Source: Thalassospira sp. (GTDB lineage: Bacteria > Pseudomonadota > Alphaproteobacteria > Rhodospirillales > Thalassospiraceae). Taken from it: a stretch of 64,000 nucleotides of DNA. This document shows, piece by piece, positions 1 through 7,700 of the stretch. The stretch covers positions 82,033-146,032 of the forward strand of contig NZ_PAQR01000008.1 in NCBI RefSeq assembly GCF_002709775.1, read 5' to 3'. The notes under the pieces were generated by a model that made no database searches, was not told where the DNA came from, and worked only from the letters and a program-made list of their open reading frames with translations. The position numbers and the translations under genes are program-made. Within the stretch, counting starts at the first letter, position 1; the number at the start of each line of letters is the position of its first letter.

Positions 1-412
1 TGGTCATGCCCACCTTGTCGGCAAACCACAGCAACACACCAAAGCCAAGCGTGGTCCATGCGATGATCTCAACGGAACGCAACTGTTCCTCGATCCCGGA
101 CACCTTGAAGTAAAATCCAACAGCGATCACCGGGATGGTGGCCAGCACAATATGAATGGCAAGACGGGCACCAGCGTTGATACGCCCGGTAAACAGCCGG
201 ACGAATCCGCCGAGCATGGCGAACACATCACGCCAGAAATAGATCAAAACAGCGGCCAAAGTACCGACATGAACCGCGACGTCTACCAACAAACCCTGAT
301 CCGCGCTGCCGGTCATGGCCGGGGCCAGTATCAGGTGGCCAGATGAGCTGATCGGGAGAAATTCGGTGATCCCCTGAACGACCGCCAGAAGAATAATGTG
401 CTGTAGGGTCAC
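1..412 (-). CDS. uppP: Undecaprenyl-diphosphatase, N-terminal part (runs off window)
   Basis: This is the first 137 codons of a membrane phosphatase that recycles undecaprenyl pyrophosphate to the lipid carrier used for peptidoglycan and other envelope polymers. The N-terminus reads VTLQHIILLAVVQGITEF, followed by the LPISSSGHLIL stretch that is a hallmark of the UppP/BacA family. Further hydrophobic segments follow, along with the family-typical region beginning VDVAVHVGTL. The start is taken as GTG at 412 because the conserved N-terminus begins directly after it. The gene is divergent from gltD, with about 265 bp between the two starts. The C-terminal half, including the second active-site motif, lies outside the window. 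Confidence 0.9.
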   Translation of the reverse strand, partial: MTLQHIILLAVVQGITEFLPISSSGHLILAPAMTGSADQGLLVDVAVHVGTLAAVLIYFWRDVFAMLGGFVRLFTGRINAGARLAIHIVLATIPVIAVGFYFKVSGIEEQLRSVEIIAWTTLGFGVLLWFADKVGMT

Positions 413-485
413 GCCCGCCTCTGTGCCTGTTCGCTGCAAAAACTGATCGCTTATAGCAGTTTAGCCCATTTTGGCGAAACGCATA

Positions 486-508
486 AATAGTACCATTATG
501 GTACTATT
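486..508. promoter_or_regulatory. Perfect 11-bp-arm palindrome between uppP and gltD
   Basis: Arms AATAGTACCAT and ATGGTACTATT flank a single central T, giving a perfect inverted repeat. It lies in the divergent uppP/gltD intergenic region, about 170 bp upstream of the gltD start. The symmetry and size fit a dimeric repressor or activator site. Which protein binds it cannot be told from the sequence. Confidence 0.55.
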
Positions 509-677
509 GAAACAATCTTACGGTGATTTGATTGCGGTTCGGATGAAAAGCCGCAAAATTAATCTGGATATTTAAGTCAGCTTTATTGACCTAAATGGTA
601 TTTTGTGCTGGATTCTTGCCTATTCGACACGTATACAGAGCGAAACCCGCAACATAAAACCCTTCCAGAGGGCCGTC

Positions 678-2108
678 ATGACAGAAAAGATGCTGAAGTT
701 TGTTCATCTTGAACAAAAATATCCGCACAAAAGAGAAGCGTCCGAGCGCCGCACGGATTTCAACGAGATTTATGCTCCGTTCGAGGACGCCAATGCTGCC
801 GATCAGGCATCACGCTGTTCGCAGTGTGGTGTGCCGTTCTGCCAGGCGCATTGCCCGCTTTATAATAACATCCCCGATTGGCTGCGCCTGACCACCGAAG
901 GTCGCATGGAAGAGGCTTATGCCATCTCGGCTGCAACCAACAACATGCCGGAAGTTACGGGCCGCATTTGCCCGCAGGATCGCCTGTGCGAAGGCAACTG
1001 CGTCATCGAACAATCGACCCATGGTGCCGTCACCATTGGTTCCGTCGAAAAATACATCACCGATACCGCCTTTGCGAATGGCTGGGTGAAGCCGCCGAAA
1101 CCGGCCAAGGAAAATGGCATGTCGGTTGGTATCATCGGCGGTGGTCCCGGTGGTATGGCCGCAGCCGAACAGCTGCGTCTCAAGGGTTATGAAGTCCATA
1201 TCTATGACCGTTATGACCGCATGGGCGGCCTTCTGGTTTATGGTATTCCGGGCTTCAAGCTTGAAAAGGATGTGGTTGAACGCCGCGTGAAACTTCTCGA
1301 AGACGGTGGCGTTGTCATGCACACCGAATTCGAAGTTGGCCGCGACGCCACCCTTGAAGACCTGCGCAAGAAACATGACAGCGTTCTGATCGCGACCGGC
1401 GTTTACAAGGCCCGCGAACTGAAACTGCCGGGTGCAGGACTCTCGAACGTCTATCCCGCACTTGAATATCTGACCACGTCCAACCGCCATGGTCTGGGTG
1501 ACAAGGTTGCTGCCTACGAAGACGGTACCCTTAATGCCAAGGACAAGAACGTTGTGGTGATCGGTGGTGGTGATACCGCCATGGACTGTGTCCGTACCGC
1601 GATCCGTCAGGGTGCGAAATCGGTCAAGTGTCTCTATCGTCGTGACCGTGCGAATATGCCGGGCTCGCAGCGCGAAGTTGCCAATGCCGAGGAAGAAGGC
1701 GTTGAATTCGTCTGGCTGACCAACCCGGAAGCCTTCGTTGGTGATGACAAGGTAACCGGTGTGCGTGCGGTCAAGATGCGCCTTGGTGCCCCGGATGCCG
1801 GTGGCCGTCAGAGCCCGGAAATCATCGAAGGTTCGAGCTACACCATGGATGCCGACATGGTCATCCTCGCACTTGGTTTTGAACCCGAAGATCTGCCGAC
1901 CCTGTTTGATTCACCGGAACTTGGTGTGTCGCGTTGGGGCACGGTCAAAATCGACTTCCGCACCATGATGACCAATCTGGATGGCGTGTTTGCTGCGGGT
2001 GATATTGCCCGTGGTGCCTCGCTTGTGGTCTGGGCAATTCGCGATGGCCGCGATGCGGCGGACCGGATTGATGAATATTTGCTGGCGCGCAAAGAAGCTG
2101 CCGCTTAA
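678..2108 (+). CDS. gltD: Glutamate synthase (NADPH) small subunit
   Basis: The beta subunit of NADPH-dependent glutamate synthase passes electrons from NADPH through FAD and Fe-S clusters to the large subunit for glutamate formation from glutamine and 2-oxoglutarate. The N-terminal cysteine region contains CSQCGVPFCQAHC and CPQDRLCEGNC, the usual Fe-S ligands. The FAD Rossmann motif GIIGGGPGGMAAAEQL and a second nucleotide-binding motif VIGGGDTAMD follow, and the C-terminal FAD-closing segment FAAGDIARGASLV is present. Length from this start is 476 residues, normal for GltD. ATG 678 is chosen because AGAGGG lies 5 nt upstream; ATG 690 is an alternative. gltB follows after 28 bp, so the pair is an operon, in the gltD-gltB order also known from Azospirillum. 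Confidence 0.95.
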   Translation: MTEKMLKFVHLEQKYPHKREASERRTDFNEIYAPFEDANAADQASRCSQCGVPFCQAHCPLYNNIPDWLRLTTEGRMEEAYAISAATNNMPEVTGRICPQDRLCEGNCVIEQSTHGAVTIGSVEKYITDTAFANGWVKPPKPAKENGMSVGIIGGGPGGMAAAEQLRLKGYEVHIYDRYDRMGGLLVYGIPGFKLEKDVVERRVKLLEDGGVVMHTEFEVGRDATLEDLRKKHDSVLIATGVYKARELKLPGAGLSNVYPALEYLTTSNRHGLGDKVAAYEDGTLNAKDKNVVVIGGGDTAMDCVRTAIRQGAKSVKCLYRRDRANMPGSQREVANAEEEGVEFVWLTNPEAFVGDDKVTGVRAVKMRLGAPDAGGRQSPEIIEGSSYTMDADMVILALGFEPEDLPTLFDSPELGVSRWGTVKIDFRTMMTNLDGVFAAGDIARGASLVVWAIRDGRDAADRIDEYLLARKEAAA

Positions 2109-2136
2109 TCCCGCTGCCGCATTAGGAGAGAGAGTT

Positions 2137-5100
2137 ATGAACAAGATCGTTCACAGCAAGGGCGCACACGATATCGCCCGTTTTGAAAAGAACGCGGCTC
2201 ATCTTGAAGCCAGCGGGATGTATGATCCGGCCGAAGAACATGCCAACTGCGGTGTGGGTCTTGTCGGTGCGATTGACGGCAAGCCGCGTCGCGAAGTGGT
2301 CGAAGCCGGGATCGAGGCGCTCAAGGCCATCTGGCACCGTGGTGCTGTTGATGCTGACGGCAAGACTGGTGATGGCGCGGGCATCCACCTTCAGATCCCG
2401 CAGGACTTCTTCAAGGCTTATCTTAAAGTCATCAACCAGGAAGCCCCCGATAGCCTGATCGCTGTTGGTCAGGTCTTCCTGCCGCGTATCGACATGTCGG
2501 CACAGGAACGTTGCCGTGCGATTGTTGAAACCGAAATCCTCAAGCAGGGTTACGGCATTCTTGGCTGGCGTCAGGTGCCGGTTGACGTGTCGGTCATCGG
2601 TGAAAAAGCCAACCAGACCCGCCCGGAAATCGAGCAGGTCCTGATCGGCGTGCGCGACGATGTCAGCGAAGAAAAGTTCGAAATCGACCTTTACGCGATC
2701 CGTCGCCGCATCGAGAAAGCCGTGCTTTCCGAAGCGATCAAGGATTTCTACATCTGCTCGATGTCGTGCCGTTCGGTGATCTACAAGGGCATGTTCCTTG
2801 CCGAGGACGTTGATACCTTCTATCCGGATCTGCGTGACAGCCGCTTCATTTCGAACTTCTGCGTCTATCACCAGCGCTATTCGACCAACACCTTCCCGAG
2901 CTGGCCGTTGGCACAGCCGTTCCGTGTTCTTGCCCATAATGGCGAAATCAACACGCTGCGCGGTAACGTCAACTGGATGAAAAGCCACGAAGCACGCATG
3001 GCACACGATGCCTACGCCGATAGCATCGATGACCTCAAACCGGTGATCCAGCCTGGCTCGTCTGACTCCGCTGCCCTTGATGCCGTGTTCGAGCTGATGG
3101 TGCGTGCCGGTCGTGACCTGCCGATGGTGAAAACCATGATGGTGCCGGAAGCCTGGTCGAAAAAGGCCTCCACGCCAGACAGCTATAAAAACCTTTATGC
3201 CTATTGCAACGCGGTTATGGAACCGTGGGACGGCCCGGCTGCTCTTGCGGCTTATGGCGGCAAATGGCTGATGGGTGGTACGGACCGTAACGGTCTGCGT
3301 CCGCTGCGTTATGCGGTGACCGGCAATGGTCTTCTGATTGCGGGTTCCGAAACCGGTATGGTTCATATCGACGAGGAAGCCTGCGTTGAAAAAGGCCGCC
3401 TCGGCCCGGGTCAGATGATTGCGGTCAACCTTGAAGAAGGCAAACTGCTCCATGACGCGGAACTGAAAGATCAGCTGGCCGCCCGTCGCGACTGGTCGAA
3501 ATGGGTTGGTCGCACCAAGGTGCTTGATGACCTGATTTCACCGGAACGCACCGAGCCGGCTCATTTCGAAAAAGAACGCCTGCTGCGTCTGCAGAAGTCG
3601 ATGGGCCTGACCCATGAAGACCTTGAACTGATCCTCCATCCGATGGGTGAGGACGGCAAGGAAGCCATTGGCTCGATGGGTGATGACACCCCGCTTGCGA
3701 TCCTCTCGGACCGTTATCGCGGCCTGCATCACTTCTTCCGTCAGAACTTCTCGCAGGTCACCAACCCGCCGATCGACAGTCTTCGTGAAGCGCGCGTCAT
3801 GAGCCTGAAAACCCGTCTCGGCAACCTTGGCAACATCCTCGATGAGGATGAAAGCCAGTGCGATCTGCTGCAGCTCGAAAGCCCGGTTCTGACCAACTCC
3901 GAATATGACGCGATGCGCGGTTATATGGGCGACAGTGCGGTCGAAATCGACACCACCTTTGACATCAATGGTGGCAAGATGGCGCTGCGCGAAGCGATCT
4001 CGCGCATTCAGCGCGAAGCAGAAGAAGCCGTTCGCGGTGGTGCCCTTCACGTCATTCTGACCGACGAAGGTATCTCTGAAACCCGTGCGGCAATCCCGAT
4101 GATCCTGGCAACCGGCGGCGTTCACAGCCACCTCGTCAAGACGTCGCTGCGCACCTATATCTCGCTTAACGTTCGCTCGGCCGAATGCATGGATGTGCAT
4201 TACTTTGCCGTTCTGATCGGTGTTGGCGCGACCACGGTGAACGCCTATCTCGCACAGGAAGGTCTGCTTGATCGTTATGCGCGTGGCCTGTTCCCGAATG
4301 TGAACAGCACCGCAGAAGTCATGCAGCGCTTCAAGGCTGCCATTGATGCCGGCCTGCTCAAGATCATGTCGAAAATGGGCATCTCGATCATCAGCTCGTA
4401 TCGTGGTGGCTATAACTTCGAAAGTATCGGTCTGTCGCGCTCGCTTGTTGCTGAATTCTTCCCGGGCATGCCGTCGCGCATTTCGGGTATCGGCCTTCAG
4501 GGCATCCAGCGCCGCACCATCGCCCAGCACAAAGAGGCGTTTAACGGCAATGTCGTGACCCTGCCGGTTGGTGGTCTTTATAAATATCGCCGCAGTGGCG
4601 AACGCCATGTCTGGACCGGTCCGCTGATCCATACCCTGCAGTCTGCTGTCACCTCGGGCAGCTACCATTCGTTCAAGAAATTCTCGGATGGTCTGCGTTC
4701 GCGTGAACCGCTGCATCTGCGTGATCTGCTTGATTTCCGTTCCGACCGCGAAGGTGTGCGTCAGGATCAGGTCGAAAGCATCACCGAAATCCGCAAACGT
4801 TTCGTAACGCCGGGCATGTCCCATGGTGCATTGTCGACCGAGGCGCACGAAGCGCTTGCGATCGCCATGAACCGTATCGGTGCGAAATCGAACTCCGGTG
4901 AAGGTGGCGAATCGCGTGAACGTTTCCGTCCGCGTGCGAACGGTGACAATGCGCGTTCCTCGATCAAGCAGGTGGCATCGGGTCGTTTCGGTGTCACGGC
5001 CGAATACCTGAACAACTGCGAAGAAATTCAGATCAAGGTCGCCCAGGGTGCAAAACCGGGTGAAGGTGGTCAGCTGCCGGGCTTCAAGGTCACGGTGGAA

Positions 5101-6687
5101 ATCGCCCAACTGCGTCATGCAACGCCGGGTGTGACCCTGATTTCACCGCCGCCGCATCATGACATCTATTCGATCGAAGATCTGGCACAGCTGATCTACG
5201 ACCTCAAACAGATCAACCCGCGTTGCCGCGTCTGCGTCAAGCTGGTGTCGCGTTCGGGTGTCGGCACGATTGCCGCCGGTGTTGCCAAGGCAAAAGCCGA
5301 CGTGATCCTGATTTCCGGTTATGACGGCGGTACGGGTGCAAGCCCGCAGACCTCGATCAAATATGCAGGCGTTCCTTGGGAAATGGGCCTGTCGGAAGTC
5401 AACCAGGTGCTCACACTCAACAACCTGCGTGACAAGGTCAAACTGCGTGTTGATGGCGGTTTCAAAACCGGCCGTGACATTGTCATGGGTGCGATGCTTG
5501 GTGCCGAGGAATTCGGTATCGGTACGGCATCCCTGATTGCCCTTGGTTGCATCATGGTCCGTCAGTGTCATTCCAACACTTGCCCGGTCGGTGTCTGTAC
5601 CCAGGATCCGGCCCTGCGCGCCAAATTCGTTGGTACCGCAGACAAGCTGGTCAACCTGTTCACCTTCATGGCCGAGGAAGTCAAAGACGTTCTGGCCGAG
5701 CTTGGCTACACCCGTCTCGAAGAGGTCATTGGCCGCTCCGATCTGCTGCAGCAGGTTCACCGTGGCGCCAAGGACCTTGTTGACCTTGACCTCAACCCGC
5801 TACTCGCACAGGCAGATGCTGGCGATCATGCACGCTTCTGCACCATCGAAGGCCGTAACGAAGTGCCTGACACCCTTGATGCCCAGATGATCAAGGATGC
5901 TCGTCCGCTTCTCGAAGACGGCGAAAAGATGCAGCTGCAATACAACATCCAGAATACCCAGCGTGCGATTGGCACCCGGATGTCGTCGCTGATCACGCAG
6001 AAATACGGCATGACCGGCCTGAAACCGGGCCATCTCCATGTCCGTCTGCGTGGCTCGGCTGGTCAGTCGCTTGGTGCCTTTGCGGTTCAGGGGCTTAAGA
6101 TCGAAGTTCAGGGCGATGCCAACGACTATGTCGGCAAGGGTCTGTCGGGCGGAACGATCGTTCTGCGTCCGCGGCCTTCAAGTCCGCTCAAGACCAACGA
6201 AAACACCATCATCGGCAACACCATTCTCTATGGTGCGACCGCCGGCAAGCTGTTTGCCGCCGGTCAGGCCGGTGAACGTTTCTGTGTGCGTAACTCCGGT
6301 GCGACCGTCGTGGTCGAAGGTTGTGGCTCGAACGGTTGTGAATACATGACCGGTGGCACGGCCGTCATTCTTGGCTCCGTTGGTGAAAACTTCGGGGCGG
6401 GCATGACCGGTGGCATGGCGTTCATCTATGACCGCGAGAACATCTTTGCCGATGTCGTCAATGATGGCTCCATCCTGTATCAGCGCATTGAAACCCAGCA
6501 TTGGGACGAACATTGCCGTTCTCTGATCGAAGAGCATGTGGCTGAAACCGAAAGCGGTTTCGCGCGCACCATCCTCGATAACTGGGATCGCGAACGCGGC
6601 AACTTCTGGCAGATCGTGCCGAAGGAAATCGTCGACAAGCTGGAACACCCCATTCGCTCCGAGAGCGAAAACCAGGCAACTGCGTGA
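2137..6687 (+). CDS. gltB: Glutamate synthase (NADPH) large subunit
   Basis: The alpha subunit of glutamate synthase (1516 aa) has an N-terminal class II glutamine amidotransferase, a central domain, an FMN/3Fe-4S synthase domain and a C-terminal beta-helix (GXGXG) domain. The context HANCGVGLVG places the presumed catalytic cysteine at residue 38, after a propeptide that is normally removed. Ammonia-channel and FMN-domain features are visible, such as GYDGGTGASP. The 3Fe-4S cysteines lie in CHSNTCPVGVC. The C-terminus carries repeated G-rich turns, as expected for the GXGXG domain. AGGAG and related purines lie just upstream of ATG 2137. A UUCG-capped terminator follows about 55 bp downstream, closing the gltDB operon. 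Confidence 0.96.
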   Translation: MNKIVHSKGAHDIARFEKNAAHLEASGMYDPAEEHANCGVGLVGAIDGKPRREVVEAGIEALKAIWHRGAVDADGKTGDGAGIHLQIPQDFFKAYLKVINQEAPDSLIAVGQVFLPRIDMSAQERCRAIVETEILKQGYGILGWRQVPVDVSVIGEKANQTRPEIEQVLIGVRDDVSEEKFEIDLYAIRRRIEKAVLSEAIKDFYICSMSCRSVIYKGMFLAEDVDTFYPDLRDSRFISNFCVYHQRYSTNTFPSWPLAQPFRVLAHNGEINTLRGNVNWMKSHEARMAHDAYADSIDDLKPVIQPGSSDSAALDAVFELMVRAGRDLPMVKTMMVPEAWSKKASTPDSYKNLYAYCNAVMEPWDGPAALAAYGGKWLMGGTDRNGLRPLRYAVTGNGLLIAGSETGMVHIDEEACVEKGRLGPGQMIAVNLEEGKLLHDAELKDQLAARRDWSKWVGRTKVLDDLISPERTEPAHFEKERLLRLQKSMGLTHEDLELILHPMGEDGKEAIGSMGDDTPLAILSDRYRGLHHFFRQNFSQVTNPPIDSLREARVMSLKTRLGNLGNILDEDESQCDLLQLESPVLTNSEYDAMRGYMGDSAVEIDTTFDINGGKMALREAISRIQREAEEAVRGGALHVILTDEGISETRAAIPMILATGGVHSHLVKTSLRTYISLNVRSAECMDVHYFAVLIGVGATTVNAYLAQEGLLDRYARGLFPNVNSTAEVMQRFKAAIDAGLLKIMSKMGISIISSYRGGYNFESIGLSRSLVAEFFPGMPSRISGIGLQGIQRRTIAQHKEAFNGNVVTLPVGGLYKYRRSGERHVWTGPLIHTLQSAVTSGSYHSFKKFSDGLRSREPLHLRDLLDFRSDREGVRQDQVESITEIRKRFVTPGMSHGALSTEAHEALAIAMNRIGAKSNSGEGGESRERFRPRANGDNARSSIKQVASGRFGVTAEYLNNCEEIQIKVAQGAKPGEGGQLPGFKVTVEIAQLRHATPGVTLISPPPHHDIYSIEDLAQLIYDLKQINPRCRVCVKLVSRSGVGTIAAGVAKAKADVILISGYDGGTGASPQTSIKYAGVPWEMGLSEVNQVLTLNNLRDKVKLRVDGGFKTGRDIVMGAMLGAEEFGIGTASLIALGCIMVRQCHSNTCPVGVCTQDPALRAKFVGTADKLVNLFTFMAEEVKDVLAELGYTRLEEVIGRSDLLQQVHRGAKDLVDLDLNPLLAQADAGDHARFCTIEGRNEVPDTLDAQMIKDARPLLEDGEKMQLQYNIQNTQRAIGTRMSSLITQKYGMTGLKPGHLHVRLRGSAGQSLGAFAVQGLKIEVQGDANDYVGKGLSGGTIVLRPRPSSPLKTNENTIIGNTILYGATAGKLFAAGQAGERFCVRNSGATVVVEGCGSNGCEYMTGGTAVILGSVGENFGAGMTGGMAFIYDRENIFADVVNDGSILYQRIETQHWDEHCRSLIEEHVAETESGFARTILDNWDRERGNFWQIVPKEIVDKLEHPIRSESENQATA

Positions 6688-6742
6688 TCCCTCACGCTTT
6701 TGCGCAAGCTCCCTTGTCCAACACACCTGGACAATTGAACTC

Positions 6743-6770
6743 GCCCCGTACTTCGGTACGGGGCTTTTTT
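6743..6770 (+). terminator. Rho-independent terminator after gltB
   Basis: A 9-bp perfect stem, GCCCCGTAC with GTACGGGGC, is closed by a TTCG tetraloop and followed by six T. Confidence 0.93.
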
Positions 6771-6806
6771 CTTTTCGGGGGATGGTTTTGAAAGGCTGGG
6801 GGCTGG

Positions 6807-7034
6807 TTACAGCAGGATGTTCAGATACGTCCCGCGCCGGGCATTATGATCAATCTGATCAGTAGCGATCAGGTTGCGCAGGCGGGCAAGCTGGGATGCG
6901 ATGAAGCTGTCCGAGGATGGCTGATCGGAATTGGCACTGACCCGGCCACGCGACGCAATCGCACCCTGCGGACGCGCGCGCGCATCCTGAAGGCCGGTTT
7001 GCGAGGAGCCTGTCCCGATTCTGTTGGTTGCCAT
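6807..7034 (-). CDS. Small uncharacterised protein ending in RGTYLNILL
   Basis: A 75-residue polar protein starts MATNRIGTGSSQ, with a Ser/Ala/Arg-rich, probably disordered N-terminal half. A short helical segment, FIASQLARLRNLI, leads to the C-terminus RRGTYLNILL. No family was recognised with confidence. The C-terminal pattern RGT-x2-NIL recurs in the neighbouring small gene at 7206-7430, which suggests the two are related or share a binding partner. Similar G-x-x-[VL]-[ND]-I endings occur in small YjfB-like putative motility proteins, but that link is only a weak resemblance. The start at 7034 is preferred over ATG 7046 because a GGATGG stretch precedes it. Confidence that it is a gene is moderate. 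Confidence 0.5.
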   Translation of the reverse strand: MATNRIGTGSSQTGLQDARARPQGAIASRGRVSANSDQPSSDSFIASQLARLRNLIATDQIDHNARRGTYLNILL

Positions 7035-7152
7035 CTGACCATCCACGTTTGAAAACGCGCTAACCCTATCACGTGGTCAGGCATTTGTCATGATCGCGCA
7101 ACAGATGCGGCCAAGGCGGTAATGGCCGGCACTGGCCCAAAAAATTCCCACA

Positions 7153-7180
7153 GAAAAAAGGGTGGCCACAAGACCACCCC
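7153..7180 (-). terminator. Rho-independent terminator after the small gene at 7206-7430
   Basis: On the minus strand GGGTGGTC pairs with GGCCACCC (one G-T pair) around a TTGT loop, and six T follow. It lies about 25 bp beyond the stop codon of the 7206-7430 gene. Confidence 0.85.
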
Positions 7181-7205
7181 GGAGGAAGCTAACGAGAGGG
7201 AAAAA

Positions 7206-7430
7206 TCACGTTAGGATATTAACTTTGGTGCCACGGTTGCCGCTGGTTTCAAGCGGCTGGTGCTCGGTCACAATCGAACCGATGACCTTGGCAAGACCGG
7301 TTGCCTTATTGATCGCGCCTTCTGCGGCTGCGAAAGGCAAAGAGGGGTCTGCACCACCTTTGGGCGTAATTGCATCATTCACGGCCTGTGCCGCGGGACC
7401 AAGTCCTGAACCTTGAACTGAGCCGATCAT
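7206..7430 (-). CDS. Small uncharacterised protein ending in RGTKVNILT
   Basis: A 74-residue protein starts MIGSVQGSGLGPAAQAVNDA and ends NRGTKVNILT. The middle is Ala/Gly-rich with a probable amphipathic helix (INKATGLAKVIGSIV). There is no signal peptide and no recognised domain. GAGG lies 5 nt upstream of ATG 7430, and a clear terminator follows the stop, so this is very probably a real monocistronic gene. Its C-terminus matches that of the next minus-strand small gene (6807-7034). An inverted repeat and a plausible promoter lie upstream at 7577-7640. Confidence 0.7.
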   Translation of the reverse strand: MIGSVQGSGLGPAAQAVNDAITPKGGADPSLPFAAAEGAINKATGLAKVIGSIVTEHQPLETSGNRGTKVNILT

Positions 7431-7576
7431 CCTGACCTCATCACTTGTTCCGGTTGGGCGATGCCCATGTCTTTACCGGGGGCTTTAGAAACTCTCTGAA
7501 ACCTACGGTATGGGCTTGTCCCCCTGATATAAGTGATGGTTGTCACACTATCCAGTGCGAGATTAAGGCAATACGC

Positions 7577-7605
7577 GCCAAATGCTTGGTTTACAAGCAT
7601 TTGGC
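7577..7605. promoter_or_regulatory. Perfect 12-bp inverted repeat upstream of small gene 7206-7430
   Basis: GCCAAATGCTTG and CAAGCATTTGGC form a perfect 12-bp stem around GTTTA. No T-tract follows directly on either strand, so it is not a standard terminator. On the minus strand a TATATT hexamer (7613-7608) with TTGGTT about 18 bp upstream lies just before it. The repeat would therefore fall at or just after the start of transcription of the 7206-7430 gene, where an operator or a 5' hairpin would sit. Confidence 0.5.
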
Positions 7606-7700
7606 CTAATATAAACGGGTAAGATTTTTTTAACCAATCGGCGAAAAATGCGCCTCTCCCCGATGGTCAGGGTTGGGGACTCGACGTTTGGCAGGCGCGC

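Noticed and set aside
599..620. Sigma-54 promoter (TGGC/TTGC pattern) upstream of gltD
   Set aside because: The GC and GG elements at -24/-12 do not both match; only the TTGC part is present.
3538..5118. Long antisense open reading frame opposite gltB
   Set aside because: It is fully inside the well-supported gltB gene on the opposite strand, has no recognisable domain or ribosome-binding site, and such shadows are common in GC-rich genes. Similar shadows opposite gltD, pyc, uvrC, metX and hisC were left out for the same reason.
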